A stretch of DNA of 64,000 nucleotides, from the NCBI GenBank assembly GCA_016165875.1, contig JABBOT010000005.1, positions 21,722,520 through 21,786,519 of the forward strand, given 5' to 3'. Of this stretch, positions 1 through 13,585 are shown one piece after another. The notes below the pieces were generated by a model, which was not told the DNA's origin, did not search any database, and was given only the letters and a program-made list of their open reading frames with translations. Position 1 is the stretch's first letter. The number at the start of each line of letters is the position of its first letter. This stretch comes from Acanthopleura granulata (taxonomy: Eukaryota; Mollusca; Polyplacophora; Chitonida; Chitonidae). Position numbers and translations under genes: made by a program.

Positions 1-1426
1 ATCCTGTGGAGAAAGACAATTCATTAGAGCGGCCATCAGTGGAAGCCATTGTGGCTATTAGATCTGATTACGGGGCCGTCAGGCTGGACGTATCAATCAA
101 GAGCGAACGGATGGCCCTTTCCAGCCATCTCACCACCATGCTCGGTTTGATAGCCATACTTCGTCATATACAACAGGCCTTACGTTTCAACTCATATTTC
201 CGGAGGAGCTCATAAAAGCCGGGCAAAGTTAATTTAATAGCTTTATTGGAAAAACTAGCTCAAGCTAACCACAAAAACGTCAATAATACAGCAGTTTTTA
301 AAGCCAATAAAGCTAAATGCTTTCTTCCGCTGTTTCTCTCAAAAGTCGTATCGGGATTTTCCTAACAGTGGTCGGGTTGTTGTTAACATGACAAGCGACA
401 CGAAAGTATTAAGTTGGCTGCGGAATTTTACATTCCGTGCTGCAATAATATGCTAAGGTAATTGGGCCGAAATAGTTCTTAGAGTTGATATCCAAAACTG
501 AAAAACAGGAATGATATAGTGAGAGAATTTTTTTCAAATATCCACTTCTAAATACTTTAAGTATTTCAACCCTGATTATGTGAACAGAATAATCTAGGCG
601 TGCAAACCGACATTTCTATAGCAGCCGTCAATCAAAATGATCTTTCCGGGTCAATCATCGCAAGACCAGTTTCCAAAAACGACAAATAGCACAAACCATC
701 TAAGAACTTGCAAAGTATATAAATATAAAAACTACAGAAAGGATTCATTCAAAGAGAAGCAGTCAGCATTTCTCAGTGATGATGAAAAGACGTAATGAAT
801 GCTCTGGACAGCTGAATAAAATATTAGCCCGTATATTGCTTAAATCATAATTTTATCCTCTGTATGGGCAATTGCATAAGAACTATATATATTGTGATTA
901 AAATTTTAGCATATTTCGTTTATTTCAGCTGGTTTGAAACGCGCCAGTTTCATGTTGAAAGACAACTGTTTCGTCTATGTTTCTACCATGTTTGTTCCAC
1001 GGTAGGTTGATATAAACGTTCAGTCATTCATTTGTAAAGTTTTCCTGGTCCATTTTATATTGGTTGCAAAAGCTTGTTTCCTGTTTCCTGTCTCGATTAT
1101 CCCTTAATATGTTTTCTTAGCTTCGGGTTGGAGTACACTAAGAATCAGTCCAAGTCGAGCTCTCGGTTTAGGCCACTTGACCAGTGACGACGCATGTTCC
1201 AATGGAAAAAGCGAGAAGACTGGTCACGTGACTCCTGGGTCATAGTGGTTTGACTGTAGTTCACTGGTAAGATACCCCTGGCCATAAACCTGACAGCATA
1301 GGTGTAAGCGACATATTCTTTGGCGCGAATATAGGGGATTAGTCGTATTAATGTTATTGCACTTAATCATAACATGACTGCCTAACAGAGACAAGTGTTA
1401 ACGCACAAATTGACAATTCATGCAAG
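1..1426. other. Intergenic sequence, one unclassified repeat copy
   Basis: No gene is recognised. The only structure seen is the repeat copy at 588-840. A short open frame at 6-215 has no recognisable family. Confidence 0.6.
588..845 (+). repeat. Interspersed repeat family R2, copy 1
   Basis: It shares 'AGACCAGTTTCCAAAAACGA', 'AAAGAGAAGCAGTCA' and 'TGAAAAGACGT' with the copy at 42083-42366, in the same order. It has no coding capacity and I cannot class it. Confidence 0.8.
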
Positions 1427-1540
1427 GAGAGTAAAACCAGAGCACCGACGACAATGTGATTGTTGTTAAATGGCCACATGTAACTGGTGAAATCCCGCCT
1501 CGTCAGTTTAAATCAGTTCGGGTTTTATTTCATAAAGTTC
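1427..1540 (-). repeat. Interspersed repeat family R1, copy 1
   Basis: Shares GAGAGTAAAACCAGAGC, CGACGACAATGTGAT and CTGGTGAAATC with seven other sites in the window. Orientation is set relative to the copy at 62092. Confidence 0.75.
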
Positions 1541-2662
1541 CTGTGCAGGCATATACGGTATGAAATGTATGGATAGTGACATCAGAGCAATGACGACAGC
1601 GTACTACTTGATAAATATTTATATGTAAGTGATATTCTGCCGTCTGTGAAGTGACCTCGCTCAGGGTTTTATTCTATACAAAGTGTTCATGTAAATGCTG
1701 AAAATACTCATGGCAACAGACATCCCGTGTACTCCGTACACGGGGAATTAGGTAAAATAAAATGCACTGATGACTCTGCTGGGCATTGCTTGAAAGCACT
1801 TTTTGACAAACATGAAATATTATGCATCTTTGGTGATAAACATACGCGCTGACCTTTACCACTTGTGGTGTCTGCGAGGCCTTCACGGTTATTTGACTCA
1901 TGTATGTAGAGTTGTAAATAAAATACTACTTATTCATGTGTATAGACTGAATTTTTTATTTAACAGTTTGCTGACTGTTCTGGACCTCAAATATTCAATT
2001 CTTAAGACTTTGTCACTGATTTATTTTTGACGTACATAGAGATTCAAGTTAAAATCAAGATACAGAAAAAAATCAATCGACAACCCTGCAGTTCTCTCGG
2101 TATTATTGTTTCTCACTAAACGTGTCCAACGCACGTAAGATGAGAAACTCTGGCATTTCAAATGCTTATCGGCAACATATGGTTCATACGGATGATAATT
2201 ATATGATGTATAATGGATGTTTTCATTGAATGTTTTGTGAAAGTCGAGAAAGTGTTACAGTTTAAATAACTAGCCTAGGGCCGGTAAAGTCGAGTGTCGA
2301 AATCCATCAGGCACTGACTCCACAGTTGAAACAGCGTGAAATATAGAACTGTAAAACATCGTTCGAACTAAGAAAAAAATGTGCTTTATTTATGTATTTG
2401 TTGTTTAATATCTCACTCAATAATTTTTCACTTACTATATATGCGATGGTGGTCAGTTTTGGCAAGTTACTGACGATTTTTCCCTCAGTGACGTAAAGCA
2501 ATATGCACACTATAATGGTGAAAGACAAGTGGTTTTTGAAACAACCGCTACACTCTATAAACGGCTATGGGAACGGCCTCTTATTGTCACCGAGTCCTCA
2601 CGAACAGCTGAGGATTCGACAAACCCCGCCAGCAACACCCATTTGCGAAAGGCTACTTCATG

Positions 2663-2790
2663 AAGAGTAAAATTAGAGCAGCGATGATAGTGTTGTAGTT
2701 GACAAATGGTCAGGTATAACCGGTGAATTCTGGCCACTTGTCAGTTTACCTCAGTTAGTGTTATACCGGTATTCCAACTGTTCATATGTG
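2663..2790 (-). repeat. Interspersed repeat family R1, copy 2
   Basis: Same order of blocks: AGAGTAAAATTAGAGCAGCG, TTGACAAATGGTCA, CTCAGTTAGTGTTAT, CCAACTGTTCAT. Confidence 0.75.
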
Positions 2791-2884
2791 TAGATATATA
2801 CAATACACGTTTTCATAATTTTCCTGGATTAACCACATGTATATATAGGACTTCCTTGTTTACGAGACAGTCATTTACAGTGTA

Positions 2885-3130
2885 TTCACCATGCTTATAC
2901 TAACCCTTGTTATGGGACAACTATACATGCATTGTTCTTAAACAGCCTTGAGTTAAGGGACAATCATATGCTTGATGGTTATACCCAATTCTGGGTGAAG
3001 GGACAATCCTACATGCACGATGCTTATACACCACCTTGGGATAAGGGACAATCCTACATGCACGATGCTTATACACCACCTTGGGATGAGGGACAATCAT
3101 ATATGCACGATCCTTATCTATATGTATGCT
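2885..3130 (+). repeat. 45-bp minisatellite
   Basis: About five units of GGGACAATCCTACATGCACG... with a 45-bp period, two of them nearly identical. The period is a multiple of three, so an 85-codon frame stays open, but this looks like a by-product of the repeat. Confidence 0.85.
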
Positions 3131-3189
3131 TGATGTTTATACATAACCTTATTTATGAAGCGTCGACAGATGCGACGTTCAAACAGTAG

Positions 3190-4512
3190 TCGTCAACAGA
3201 TTTAAAGTATTAAACATAAAGTGCATTCAAAATCGTTCAAGACAGGATCTTTTTCCGACGCAATAGTTAACTTAATTCATATCAGCCTGTAAGGTATCGA
3301 TGCTATCTCTTACTTTATTGGGTAAGAGCTTAACCTATAGCTTTCAAAGTTATTTCGACGACATCACGACTTTGTTGTAAAAACACTATTCTAAAGAATT
3401 CTTGGGTGTTTCTGAAATTCAGCAAGAGAGTATATACTCCTCAGTATCACACCTTGAGGTAAATATAATACAACGCTTATATCCCAGAGAATACATTGAA
3501 ACGGAAAGCTGTAAATATTTCACAAAATACACTATAATTGACGGCTTATGTCAGCAGATTATCTAACATGACCCGTCTCTTCCGAGGGAGAGGTGTCGTA
3601 TAAAAACTCTCAGATGGCAACTAATAAAACCAATTCTCCTCCAGGAATAGCAAAACCCGCAGTATTTTTCTTGATATTCTTCCATAAGACATCTCTTTCT
3701 TTGTGCCGACGGGGAAGAGTGCAAATTGAAAAGTTATCCTAGCGTAAAATCGATTTCCAAATCGTCCAGGTATGTGTTTAATCCCCTTACCGTCAGTCGT
3801 TTCCCCGGGGCGCCAGGGTTTTAGGACGGTGTTTTCTTCCCATCCTCTGTTAGTGCGCTTGGCTGAATACTTCTGTGCTGTTCCAGTCAAAGGTAATGTA
3901 CGCCACAAATTAATTTGTCTGGGAAATCAGAGAAATCAATTATGAATCTATCCGATTTAAGAATTAAGGCACGAGACACCGCCAAGATTAATATGTTGGC
4001 ATCGTCAGCTTTCAGTTTAACTTCAAAAGATGACGACCTTAATTCGATTGGTCTAATCAACTCCTCCTCGAGGGTCAGCACTCTGATGTACGACAACGAG
4101 TGCATCCTCTTTCCCAATCCGTAACCAACCGAGGATTGAGCTCTGCAGCCGGCAATTTTCATCAAAGGACATAAACATAGGTTGGATTCTTCTTTACTCT
4201 TATATATTAAACAGGTTATGTGTATGCACTTTTAAAAACAACCCAGTAGTGGGCTTGTAGTTTAGACTATATGTAATTACATACTAGGATGTAAGATTAT
4301 AGCGGGGAGGATAATATGTGGTTAATTCACGGTTTACATGTATTACATATAATTACACACATTATAAGTTCTGTTTCTTTGATTATAAATCAGTTGGATT
4401 TTCTACCAGTATAAAATTTAGATTGTACAGTTATCACTCTAATTTCATAGTCTCTCAGTACTGTACGGATGCACAAACGCTCCTCTAGAAAACCGACAAA
4501 AGACAGCATATA
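3190..4512. other. Intergenic sequence, nothing recognised
   Basis: Short open frames on both strands (e.g. 3621-3908 minus) lack family features and splice context. Confidence 0.5.
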
Positions 4513-4640
4513 GAGAGTAAAACGATAGAGCAGCGACTACAATGTGATAATTGACAAAAGGTCACACGAAAACGGTGACATCTGGTCACAATTCAGTCTA
4601 TACCTCAGTTAGTGTTTTATAGTAATTGTTCATGTAATTC
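4513..4640 (-). repeat. Interspersed repeat family R1, copy 3
   Basis: R1 blocks GAGAGTAAAACG, GAGCAGCGACTACAATGTG and CCTCAGTTAGTG. With the next copy it makes an inverted pair about 70 bp apart, so 4513-4805 could fold back on itself. Confidence 0.75.
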
Positions 4641-4709
4641 CATAAACATTAGGATCTTATACGCCCCTCTTAGCACCACCTTTTGTGCAATAAAAGGGGC
4701 GTGCGTCGG

Positions 4710-4805
4710 AGTAAGACAAATTGACCAGAATTCGGGTTTCACCGGTCGCGTATGACTATGAGCAAACCATCACATTGTCGTTGCTACTCTGGTTTTACTC
4801 TGTAT
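4710..4805 (+). repeat. Interspersed repeat family R1, copy 4 (opposite orientation)
   Basis: Contains GGGTTTCACCGGT, CACATTGTCGTTGCTACTCT and GGTTTTACTCTG, the complement of copy 3. Confidence 0.75.
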
Positions 4806-6847
4806 GCGGAAGTTTAGATATTTAATAATATATAAAAGATGTAAGCGCTCTGATAAAATGGCGATGTGTGGTGAAGACGGCATTTTGCTCTCCTAACGTA
4901 TTGTAATTGGTATTCGCACTAATATAGGCTAGATGAGTTACACCTTGTTTGAAGAACGGATGACGGGTTTTTTTATCAAATTTTGGTACCAAATTACGAT
5001 ACTGTCGAATATGTTCAAGTCAATGACGGCCCTTCTTTGAGATCGTCCCATTTTGCACTGATTTCTTTGATGACTCTTGAAACGATATATAAAAGTGTAA
5101 AATACGCCATCTGCATAAACAACATGCAATTAATAAGTTGAACCATGATAGATGTTGTATTCAACGAATGGTGAAGGGCGAAAAAAGCCCAGAAGCCGCG
5201 AGGATTGGTTTCGCACCAATGAAACACTGACAAAATGCTAGCGGACTTTCTGTAGAAGCGATTACGCACTATTCGCCATGGAACCTGGAGAACCTCGCAT
5301 TACTTCACTCAGTCATTCCATTGCGGATGCATCCTGTAGGCCATGTGTGGTTTCAAATAATCTAATCAACCACAAAACAACAGCCCAAATTCTCGAACAT
5401 GTCTTCCATTTGCATATAGACATCAAAATCTCCTACGTACAAGTGTATATAATTTTAACGAATGAATAAGTTTCTTAGAATATTAAACGACTTTTAGGCG
5501 TACTGGTCACAAAGATGTACGCATTCGTAAACTTATACATTTTTATGTATATTCATTAGCCGGCGGCTCAAATGATAAGTTTCTACACCGCAATGCCGTA
5601 AAAACACTGAGGTATTGCCATCAATCTTGCCTTTCCAAATTCTGTAAGAGCATCCAGGGGTTTTGATCTATGATAGTCCAATGCATTTGTCCGGCTCGGT
5701 CCAATATCAGTATAGTGCACATTCACACCGCGTTCGGTGGTTTTGCATGATAAATGCCACAAGGAGTGATTCATGTCACCAATGATAAGGTTATATTAGA
5801 AAATCATGTAGCGAGGTTGGTTTTTCAAATTGCCGTCACCATAGCGAATCTCTTCTTCGCCATTTCGCTGTTTCATTTCGACTTTATTTATCTCCTTTTT
5901 GTTTTAGCTTCATTGAGACGGAGCCAGACTAATGGGATCTGTCGGCCACATAGAGACCGAAGGGTGGGATGCAGCTATAAATCACTGCAAACACGGCGTC
6001 CCACGGGGAATTCACAAACTGTCCGCAACAGATGAAGTCAAATTGAGTTCTCCACGGTGTGTCGCTTTCACAAACAACTTCTGCCAGCTGACATGGCGTT
6101 AACGCTGAGGCGATGCGTCAGGCTTGGTCGCATCTCGTGATTCGATGGACGCTGCATTCTGTTGACTGTCAAACGAGGAGCTGGCCAGTGATCCATCCCT
6201 ACCCTTTGACTTTATCAAAGAGAAATCTCCAGCACGGTGACAAGCGATGGCTGGAAGCGTGCGTCCATCGGGTCACTTGGGGACAAAGAACGCAGACGAG
6301 CTCCCAACATGCATTCACGGACAATCCCCCTATTTTGCGTTTTTGTTTTTTCCTTCGCCATTAAGTCAAATAATCAGGGCTAATGCTTTGACAATATTTA
6401 AACCCCGCTTGCGCTCTTCGTCGTTTTGGTTAGCTAGTAAGCCAAAACATCTTCATAAACCGTTTGGTAACACACGAATAAATCTAAAAATTAAAGTACT
6501 GAGATATGATATGTTATCAACACCAATTCTGGCGTTTTCACATTTTGTTTTAAAGTGTCATATGGACAACTTATCAGTGCATGACAAGTATTGTTAGTAA
6601 CTTGACGAGGTACGTCTTGAATGACATCTCTAACAACAGAGAGCTTCAGTCCCATGAGACTCTCATCTACATGATCAATTAAACCAGACTGATATGTTAC
6701 ACATGTATTATTGACATCTCTTCTTCGTCACTGTCGAGCGCGTCTTATTAAGTGTGTTTTGATGGCGGTCAGGTTTAGAGGAAATCAGGTGGAGTTAGGA
6801 GAAAATACTGCCTTACTTCAGTTACCTAAAACACTTCCTGATTTGTT
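4806..6847. other. Intergenic sequence, nothing recognised
   Basis: No repeat family or gene could be identified. The open frame at 6247-6597 has no recognisable domain. Confidence 0.5.
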
Positions 6848-7072
6848 AGTTATTTATTTCTTTGATTGGTACTTTATGCTAAACTCACGAATATTTCACT
6901 TAAAACACGGCAGCTAGCATTATGGTGGGAGGAAACCCTGCATGGCAGGCCTCCCCACGTACGACCGGAGCCAGTCAGCTTGAGCTGAGCTTCAACTCAC
7001 AACGACTACATCGACGAGAGGCTCCAGGATCATTGCGCAGCACCAGCCTGGTAGCCACTTTGGCCACAAAGC
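6848..7072 (-). mobile_element. tRNA-derived SINE (family S1), minus strand
   Basis: Reading from low to high coordinate: TTTATTTCTTTGATTGG tail end, AATATTTCACTT, ATTATGGTGGGAGGAAACC, then a CAACTCACAACGAC box-B-like site and a GCCACTTTGGCCA head. It is moderately diverged. Confidence 0.8.
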
Positions 7073-8091
7073 ACATCATATCCACATCCCCCAGCACTCC
7101 GCTCCTCCCTCCTGATTTATAATCATAATAAAAATAGACCTTCAAAGCGAGCGTCGAAAACATCACAAGTAAGTTCATTTTTCAAGTTTTTTACAATTGT
7201 TCGCTTTGTCACGAATGAACCCTAGTGTTCTTGGAAAAGGCAATTAAGGTCATTTTCTGATGGGGACATATCGTAGCTTGACAGGAGGAAGCGTGCGCGC
7301 ACGTGCTTGTCTGTCTGTCTTGAAGCCAACCAGAAACACGTTGATGAAGCCATTTTAGGCCTGGCTTTTGGCGTTCCTGGCTCAATTCCCAAGGCGACTC
7401 AGTGTATCGGAGCAATTAGAGAGCTATCGTGGGTATTTGATAAAGGTCTGATTACCGGTAAATGTTTGAGCCTGGGGATCGGTATAGTTTCGATCAAACC
7501 CGTCTTCCTCGCGATTCCCATATTGCCAGCGTATTATAGAACAGACCGTCCTCATAATCGCATCACAAACGATCCGCCAATCGGCTTTATAGAATTATCT
7601 ATTGAATGGGAAAACGAACGAACGAGCTATATGTGCTCGGCTCTCTGCTTGTAGCATCCGACCCTCTCGCCGGGAGTTCTGTCCGTCTTCTGCATGCGTG
7701 TGCGCAACTCTGCCTTTCCCTCTCTCGGATGAACACAATTAACGGCAAGGCACATGTCGTCTTGTGATTACGCCTGCGTGATGCTGGTCACTGACCCATA
7801 ACATTACTAACTGTGAGAACTCATAATTTTTCTATTCTGAACCCATAATGGAAGACGACTTTTATACTGGCGATTTTTAATTCAACATGACTTATTATTG
7901 TAATTACACATTTTCCAGCATTACTTGCTGAAGAAGAAGAGCTTTGATTTCATGTGATCTTAATTCATTTAATTCAGGAAAACATTTACAAAATGGATAA
8001 AAAGATACGTCCTTTCGTGTGTACACGTGAACAAGTATAGAGAAATTAGAACGTCAGATTTGTAACAGAATGTCAGGAACTGAGTGGTATT
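7073..8091. other. Intergenic sequence, nothing recognised
   Basis: A 115-codon open frame (7307-7654 plus) is the longest here but shows no known domain, signal or splice context. Confidence 0.5.
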
Positions 8092-8099
8092 TGATCAGA

Positions 8100-8340
8100 T
8101 AAAAGCAATAAAATATAAGCTATAAACACTAGTTTTGTATGTATGCAAATATTCTCAGTGGCTACAGTAATTGTAAATTTCGAAGTTAAACTTATAAACA
8201 CTTGGCGATTATAGCGGTATATTACAGGCCCGAATACATGTTTTGGACACTTCTGTTTAATACTTAAACATATGGGTATATTTATTAAACACGCTTGTTT
8301 GAAGTTCAATCATGTCATTGGGCGTTGGTCATTTTAGAGT
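8100..8340 (+). repeat. Interspersed repeat family R3, copy 1
   Basis: A/T-rich unit with ACTTATAAACACTT, CTTCTGTTTAATACTTAAA and TATTTATTAAACACGCTTGT. It matches 16720-17205 once the SINE inserted there is removed. Confidence 0.75.
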
Positions 8341-10426
8341 GTATATAAAACTCGAAATTCGATGGTAAGGTTTTTGCAGGAATTGAGATGACTCCGTTAA
8401 CTTGTACAGAAAGCCTTAACAAATCAAAACAGAGTGTGTGTCATTAACACAGAGGACAATGACACGTGATCTGATTAAGGTGTTGATCGAGGCTTTCAGT
8501 GGCTGTGGGACTCTGTGGTTGTACATCGTGGTCAAAGGACAAAAGAATTGTCCTCAACGGTCGAATCTCTTAGTTACTTGTGTCACGAGATTATAACACG
8601 ACCGCAAACGCAGCGAAAGTCTAATCCTGACATTAATCAGTCCATCTCTTCGAAACCGTATTGTTTGAAACAAACACAGGAGAAAATACCACGGACATAA
8701 TCAATCATTTTTTTCCATAAATCTAAAACGAAATGATGATTAGCTGTTTGTAAAGAATAGTGATATATTGTTAAATCAAGAGGTAAAGTCCTGGCTTCTA
8801 GGTGCATTTCATTACTGGTGGATCACGCAAATGAACCTTGGCCATCATTGATAACTCAAAAACTGTTGAGTAGTACGTAACACCCCAGCATACATACATA
8901 CATTACTGCTGCGATGCTGGAATTTTTGTGTATCAACGAGCATCTACTATAATATAACGTCGCCTCGCGGATGTTTAGAAATGTCTGATTAGCCGATGAT
9001 TCCAACATACCAAAACCTTTGTTCTTTTGGAAAAGTGCGTATCAAGTGATAACACAATAGGCCTTTCGACTGTCCAGAGTTCATACTGATTAAACCTAGG
9101 ATATGGTCTTTACACTTAGCATTGATATACTGCTTCTTATATTAATTATAACTGATTACATACACCTACATACAATGTCATACTTATAGTTTTAACAGTA
9201 TTGAAACGGTACTTACATTTTTATACAAATGGGGCCAAAGACCATATGTTTCCTAATACGAACTTAGTGATTTCATTTGTGTCTTTGTTAAGAGAGTTGC
9301 CAATTAATCAATCCATGTAAATACGCCTGATCGCTAGGACTATGTGCTCCATGCCATATATGCAAAACATGCATCAAATCGAGGAGTGATTTGAACTTTC
9401 CATTTGTTGTCGCCGTTGCAACTCGGGAGAATATCCATCATGCGAACGACATGATGAAATCGTCCCAAGAATCGTCCAGGCGACAGAGCCATTCCTTAAT
9501 ACAGTCTTAAGGCTGTGTCAGCGGTTATTTGCCCTTTCCGACCTTACGTGTTTGCGCCGGCAATCGGTCGTGACATGGGTCAAGGAATGAGGTAGAGTGA
9601 ACGCAAGCGATGATCGTTTCCCATTCTTTCCGGTTGTGAAGCAATGAGCAGAGGGCAGCGAGCCCATCTGCGGGAAAGGTTAAAGTGAATGAGCCGCTTC
9701 AATGAGGGCGGGGAATCGCCGTTTTCTTCGGGGACCCCGGGACTCTGGCCCCGTGTAACACAATTTGTCAAGTCAGGCATCTGAGTCCCGAAGGCTGTAA
9801 TCAAATCAGAGGTGGCGGGTATTAGGCCTTCACTTCACTGACCCCGGACTTTATCCGCTCAACCTCTCTGCTGCCTGATTTATCCCCAACAAATTGAATC
9901 TTCTCTATTCTGGTTACATGTTTCGGGTTAGAAGTACAGAGGACAGATGGAAAACAAGACTTTGTCCCTGAAGACGTTTGTCTTAAGATCCAGTCCGAAA
10001 CGACATGTAGACAGATAGAAGAACCAAGACTGTCTCCTCGTCAGCTTAAGACGGATGGACGAGAAGCGCATGTCCACCGCTGGATGTTAGGTGAAGCAAA
10101 TATTGTCTCAAAGCCCACGGGACACCTGGAAAACAGTAATTTCTCCCAGTGGTTCCATGAACCAGTTTGTTTCAAAATCTAGCTTGAACGAAAGCGCATC
10201 AAAACTGTGTTACACTGTGGATATAGAATCCTGGTTCTTCATGTACAACGACAGAAAATGCCTATCAGGGCGAACTAATGCAGACAGAAACAAGAAGAAC
10301 AATGACCGATCAGGTGCGGTCTATAGGTGCGGTGCACATTTAATCTGTCCAAAGGTCCGCACTAGAGCTGTGGACTGTTTGCATTCACCAAGGCTTGCTT
10401 TGCACCAAGGTGATACATTCATATAG
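8341..10426. other. Intergenic sequence, nothing recognised
   Basis: No gene or repeat supported. A more G/C-rich patch at about 9540-9850 shows no recognisable coding feature. Confidence 0.5.
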
Positions 10427-10500
10427 ATCCTTGTCTAACGTCGGTTTCGAACCTTTACCTAGAGTGCCTCAGCCACTTGGGCACATCTCACTCTCCGCAC
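10427..10500 (-). repeat. tRNA-like remnant (shortened)
   Basis: On the minus strand there is an A-box-like TGTGCCCAAGTGGCTGAGGC and, about 15 bp on, a B-box-like GGTTCGAAACC. The spacing is too short for an intact tRNA, so it is probably a decayed SINE head. Confidence 0.4.
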
Positions 10501-10594
10501 GAATAACTAGAGTTTCCATCAGTGAATATATAAACAGAAATATTGGAATGCCATAGCGCTTAGCAATGGATTAACGTTGCTCACCTAAAGGTTC

Positions 10595-10717
10595 ATGGTC
10601 CGCCAGCAATCTGCGGATGGTTGTGGGTTTTCTCCCACAATACGGCCGCCGTCGTATAAGTGAAATGTTATATTAGAGTGGCATAAAATACCACTCAAAT
10701 GAATAAAATAAATAAAG
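10595..10717 (+). mobile_element. SINE S1, 5'-truncated
   Basis: Starts within CCAGCAATCTGCGGATGGTT and keeps CGTCGTATAAGTGAAAT and an AATAAAATAAATAAA tail. Confidence 0.8.
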
Positions 10718-12597
10718 GTTCATAATTTTGAAAGAGCTTGACAGGTTAGTGTGTAAAAGTACCTAAGAAAAGTCTTTATAACATATTAGTATATGACAAG
10801 TGAAATATGTAAATAGAGATGTGATGAGCATTAATCCAATGTTCTTATTCCTTATAAATTGGTTAATTTGTATAATTATGAGTTTTTGGTTAGTTGAAGC
10901 CATTATGTATTTTATATTTTATCTTAACCCTTAATATGGAGTCCGGAAACTCAAGAAAACCAATTGTGAGTTTACCGACGTATAATATTAAGTGAGTTTC
11001 AAATGACGCTGGTCAATCGCATCGGAGTTTAAAAGAACACATTTGCTTTGCGAACCTAGCCGTCATACAATCTGGATGTATTGAAGCCAAATGCAAACCT
11101 GACAGTACTGTTAAATTATACTGGTATACCTATTAACTATAGCCGCCAGTGATGCTTTGACATGACCGTTAAAAAGATTGTATACGCGACAAATATATCT
11201 CCATTTGCAATGATACCATCAGGAGGAAGAGACTTAATAATTACATTGTCCTGGGGAAACGGTTTTGTCTGATTTGCGGGATTTCAAAACCAATCTCAGC
11301 TGTCTATATTAAATCAATATAAAACCAAGACACCTGTTCCTGAAAATCAGAGGGCCTCATCCCTCAGAACACGTGTGGCTGTCAACAAAGGGTAACATGT
11401 GCTGAGATACATCTCATCCGGTAATCTATTGTTAAAGGGTGGCCTCGTTCGTAATGTGTCACAGTTACATAACTGTATCACGGGAAAAAATTATCAGGAA
11501 AAATATAGATAGCAGTTTAAACATTGGTTGCGCTCAGTTTGAAGTTGGGATGTGCAATATGTAAAAATACATTCAGACCTGGGTAAAGGAGATCAAGTTC
11601 TCGATCGACGTTTTTGTGCGTGTGTGTGCGTGCGTGAGGGTGAGCTGATAACAATGCAGGTGCATGTATGTCGATGTATGTCTTTGTTCAAACTCCTCAA
11701 GTTTGTTCACAGTACGCTTTTTTCTTTTTCAGTAAATTAGCATAAAAAGTGGGAAAAGATAGATATAGACAGCGTGGTATTCTATTAAGGCGTGAAAGAG
11801 TTCCCTAACATGACCGAAAAAAATACAGGAAAAAAACTCCGCTCAATCCGGATTTGAACAAATTTGAAGATTTGTTACATGAGTGCATGTCCATTCCTTG
11901 CTCCCAGTTACATGGTTTAGGGTTCAAAACAGGTAGCCGTAAAATCGAAGAAGTGTAATTACACGAGAACTTTTCTGTATTGTTTCAAATAACAACAGCT
12001 ATAGGACATATGGATCTACATTTTAGCAGATTTGTGACTGGATGTAATACACGCCTTTCTGGGGTCGGAGAGGAGCAGGGAAGTAGACGCATGTCGTTAG
12101 CCGTGTGTGGTCTCCCTTTCAATGTGGCCTCGAGGAACTTAAGCAAAAAAGAGAAACAAAAAGCCACGTGCATCGTTAGATGCCAACCAGTGAAGTTTCC
12201 ACTCAATCATAAAGCCGTTTACAGAGTGTCGCCCAGGTATTGTGACGCAGGTGAATTTCCTACTCAGATTGTTATCACAGTTGTCATTCCCCGTGCCATT
12301 TTTTGTTCATTGCCCTCACAGCAGAGATTTGCCTAAAGATGTCTATCGTTTAAATGAAATGAAGAGGTGAACTGTTTATATTACTGATCGTATCTGAAGG
12401 AATAGCTTTTAAGCCATAATACTACAAAATGTCAGTGATATAAAAGTTTCGGAGATATGTGACGTATCACCTAGATACCCCGTTGGTCCTATGATAAATT
12501 GTCGAATTCTGCCACAAAACAACTCTTATGGGCAAGGTCGATAGAAGGACTGTAAACGCTACAGTATGTGATTGTTCGATAACTGCATGAATAAGTT
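10718..12597. other. Intergenic sequence, nothing recognised
   Basis: A/T-rich. The open frame at 11980-12336 has no recognisable family or signal. Confidence 0.5.
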
Positions 12598-12852
12598 ATG
12601 ATTTATTTATTCATTTATTTATTTATTTATTTATTTGATTGGAGTTTTACGCCGAACTCAAGGAATATTTCGCTTATACGATGTCGGTCAGCGTTATGGT
12701 GGGAGGAACCTACGATCATCCGCAGTTTGCTGGCGGGCCTTCCCACCTACGACTGGAGGGGAAGCCAGCAAGAACTGGGTTTGAACTCACAGCGGCCACA
12801 TTGGTGGGAGGCTTCTGGGTCAGCGCGCTAACCACCTGGGCCACGGAGGACT
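12598..12852 (-). mobile_element. SINE S1, near full length, minus strand
   Basis: (TTTA)n tail, GGAGTTTTACGCCGAACTCA, GTTATGGTGGGAGGAACC, GGGTTTGAACTCACAG (box B complement) and a CACCTGGGCCACGGAGGAC head. Confidence 0.9.
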
Positions 12853-13437
12853 CTTTACTGATGTTTTAATTGTAACCATAACCCAAATGCATAATCAGTG
12901 ACGCTGTGGCTGTCAGGATTATCAGATGAGAAAACCAGATGAATCCCAGGGAAAACCACTTCACCCACTGAGTATCTGAGAAAGTCGCTCATCGTAAATC
13001 TACAGCGGGGGCTGGATTGGAACTCTCGACCTCATTGGTTGGTAATGTCATTCCACCGGAGAAAACGGTTTATCCAACGAGAGGGGGCTACATAAAGGGC
13101 AGCTTATCTATTGAAGTATGACGGTACTCTTACCAGAAAAGATTTTCGATACCCTTAGTTTTTCGTTTTCCTCAAACTCATACTTTTCCCATCATTGCGC
13201 CTTCAAAGATATGTAAAATGTTTGCGGTAAAATGGTGACTTTTATTTTTCTTTTTACCTAACCAATAGGCCTAGAGGTTAATGTCTATTATGTTCCCAAC
13301 AGAATTAATAACCTGACTTTTGTATAATTCAATCTCACGATGAAAGTATTGTTTGCATGAATACGAAAGAAGACGTTTTCATGCTGTTATCGTCAGGAGG
13401 AAGCAAGCGAAAGTGTTCATTTTGCAGATGCAGTTAA

Positions 13438-13585
13438 TTTATATTTATTTGATTGGTGTTTTACGCCGCACTCATTAACATTCCACTTATACCACGACGG
13501 CCGGCATCATGATGGAAGGAAACCTGACAGATCCCGGGCGAAAATCTACGACCATGCGAAGGTTGCTGGTGGACCTGTTGCTGGG
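13438..13585 (-). mobile_element. SINE S1, truncated, minus strand
   Basis: TTTATTTGATTGGTGTTTTA tail end through GGTTGCTGGTGGACC. The tRNA head is missing. Confidence 0.8.

Noticed and set aside
7307..7654. 115-codon plus-strand open frame
   Set aside because: No recognisable domain, no splice or promoter context, and the length is within chance for this much sequence.
12955..13085. tRNA-like sequence on the minus strand (GAGTTCCAATCC)
   Set aside because: Only a weak box B is seen, with no box A at proper spacing.
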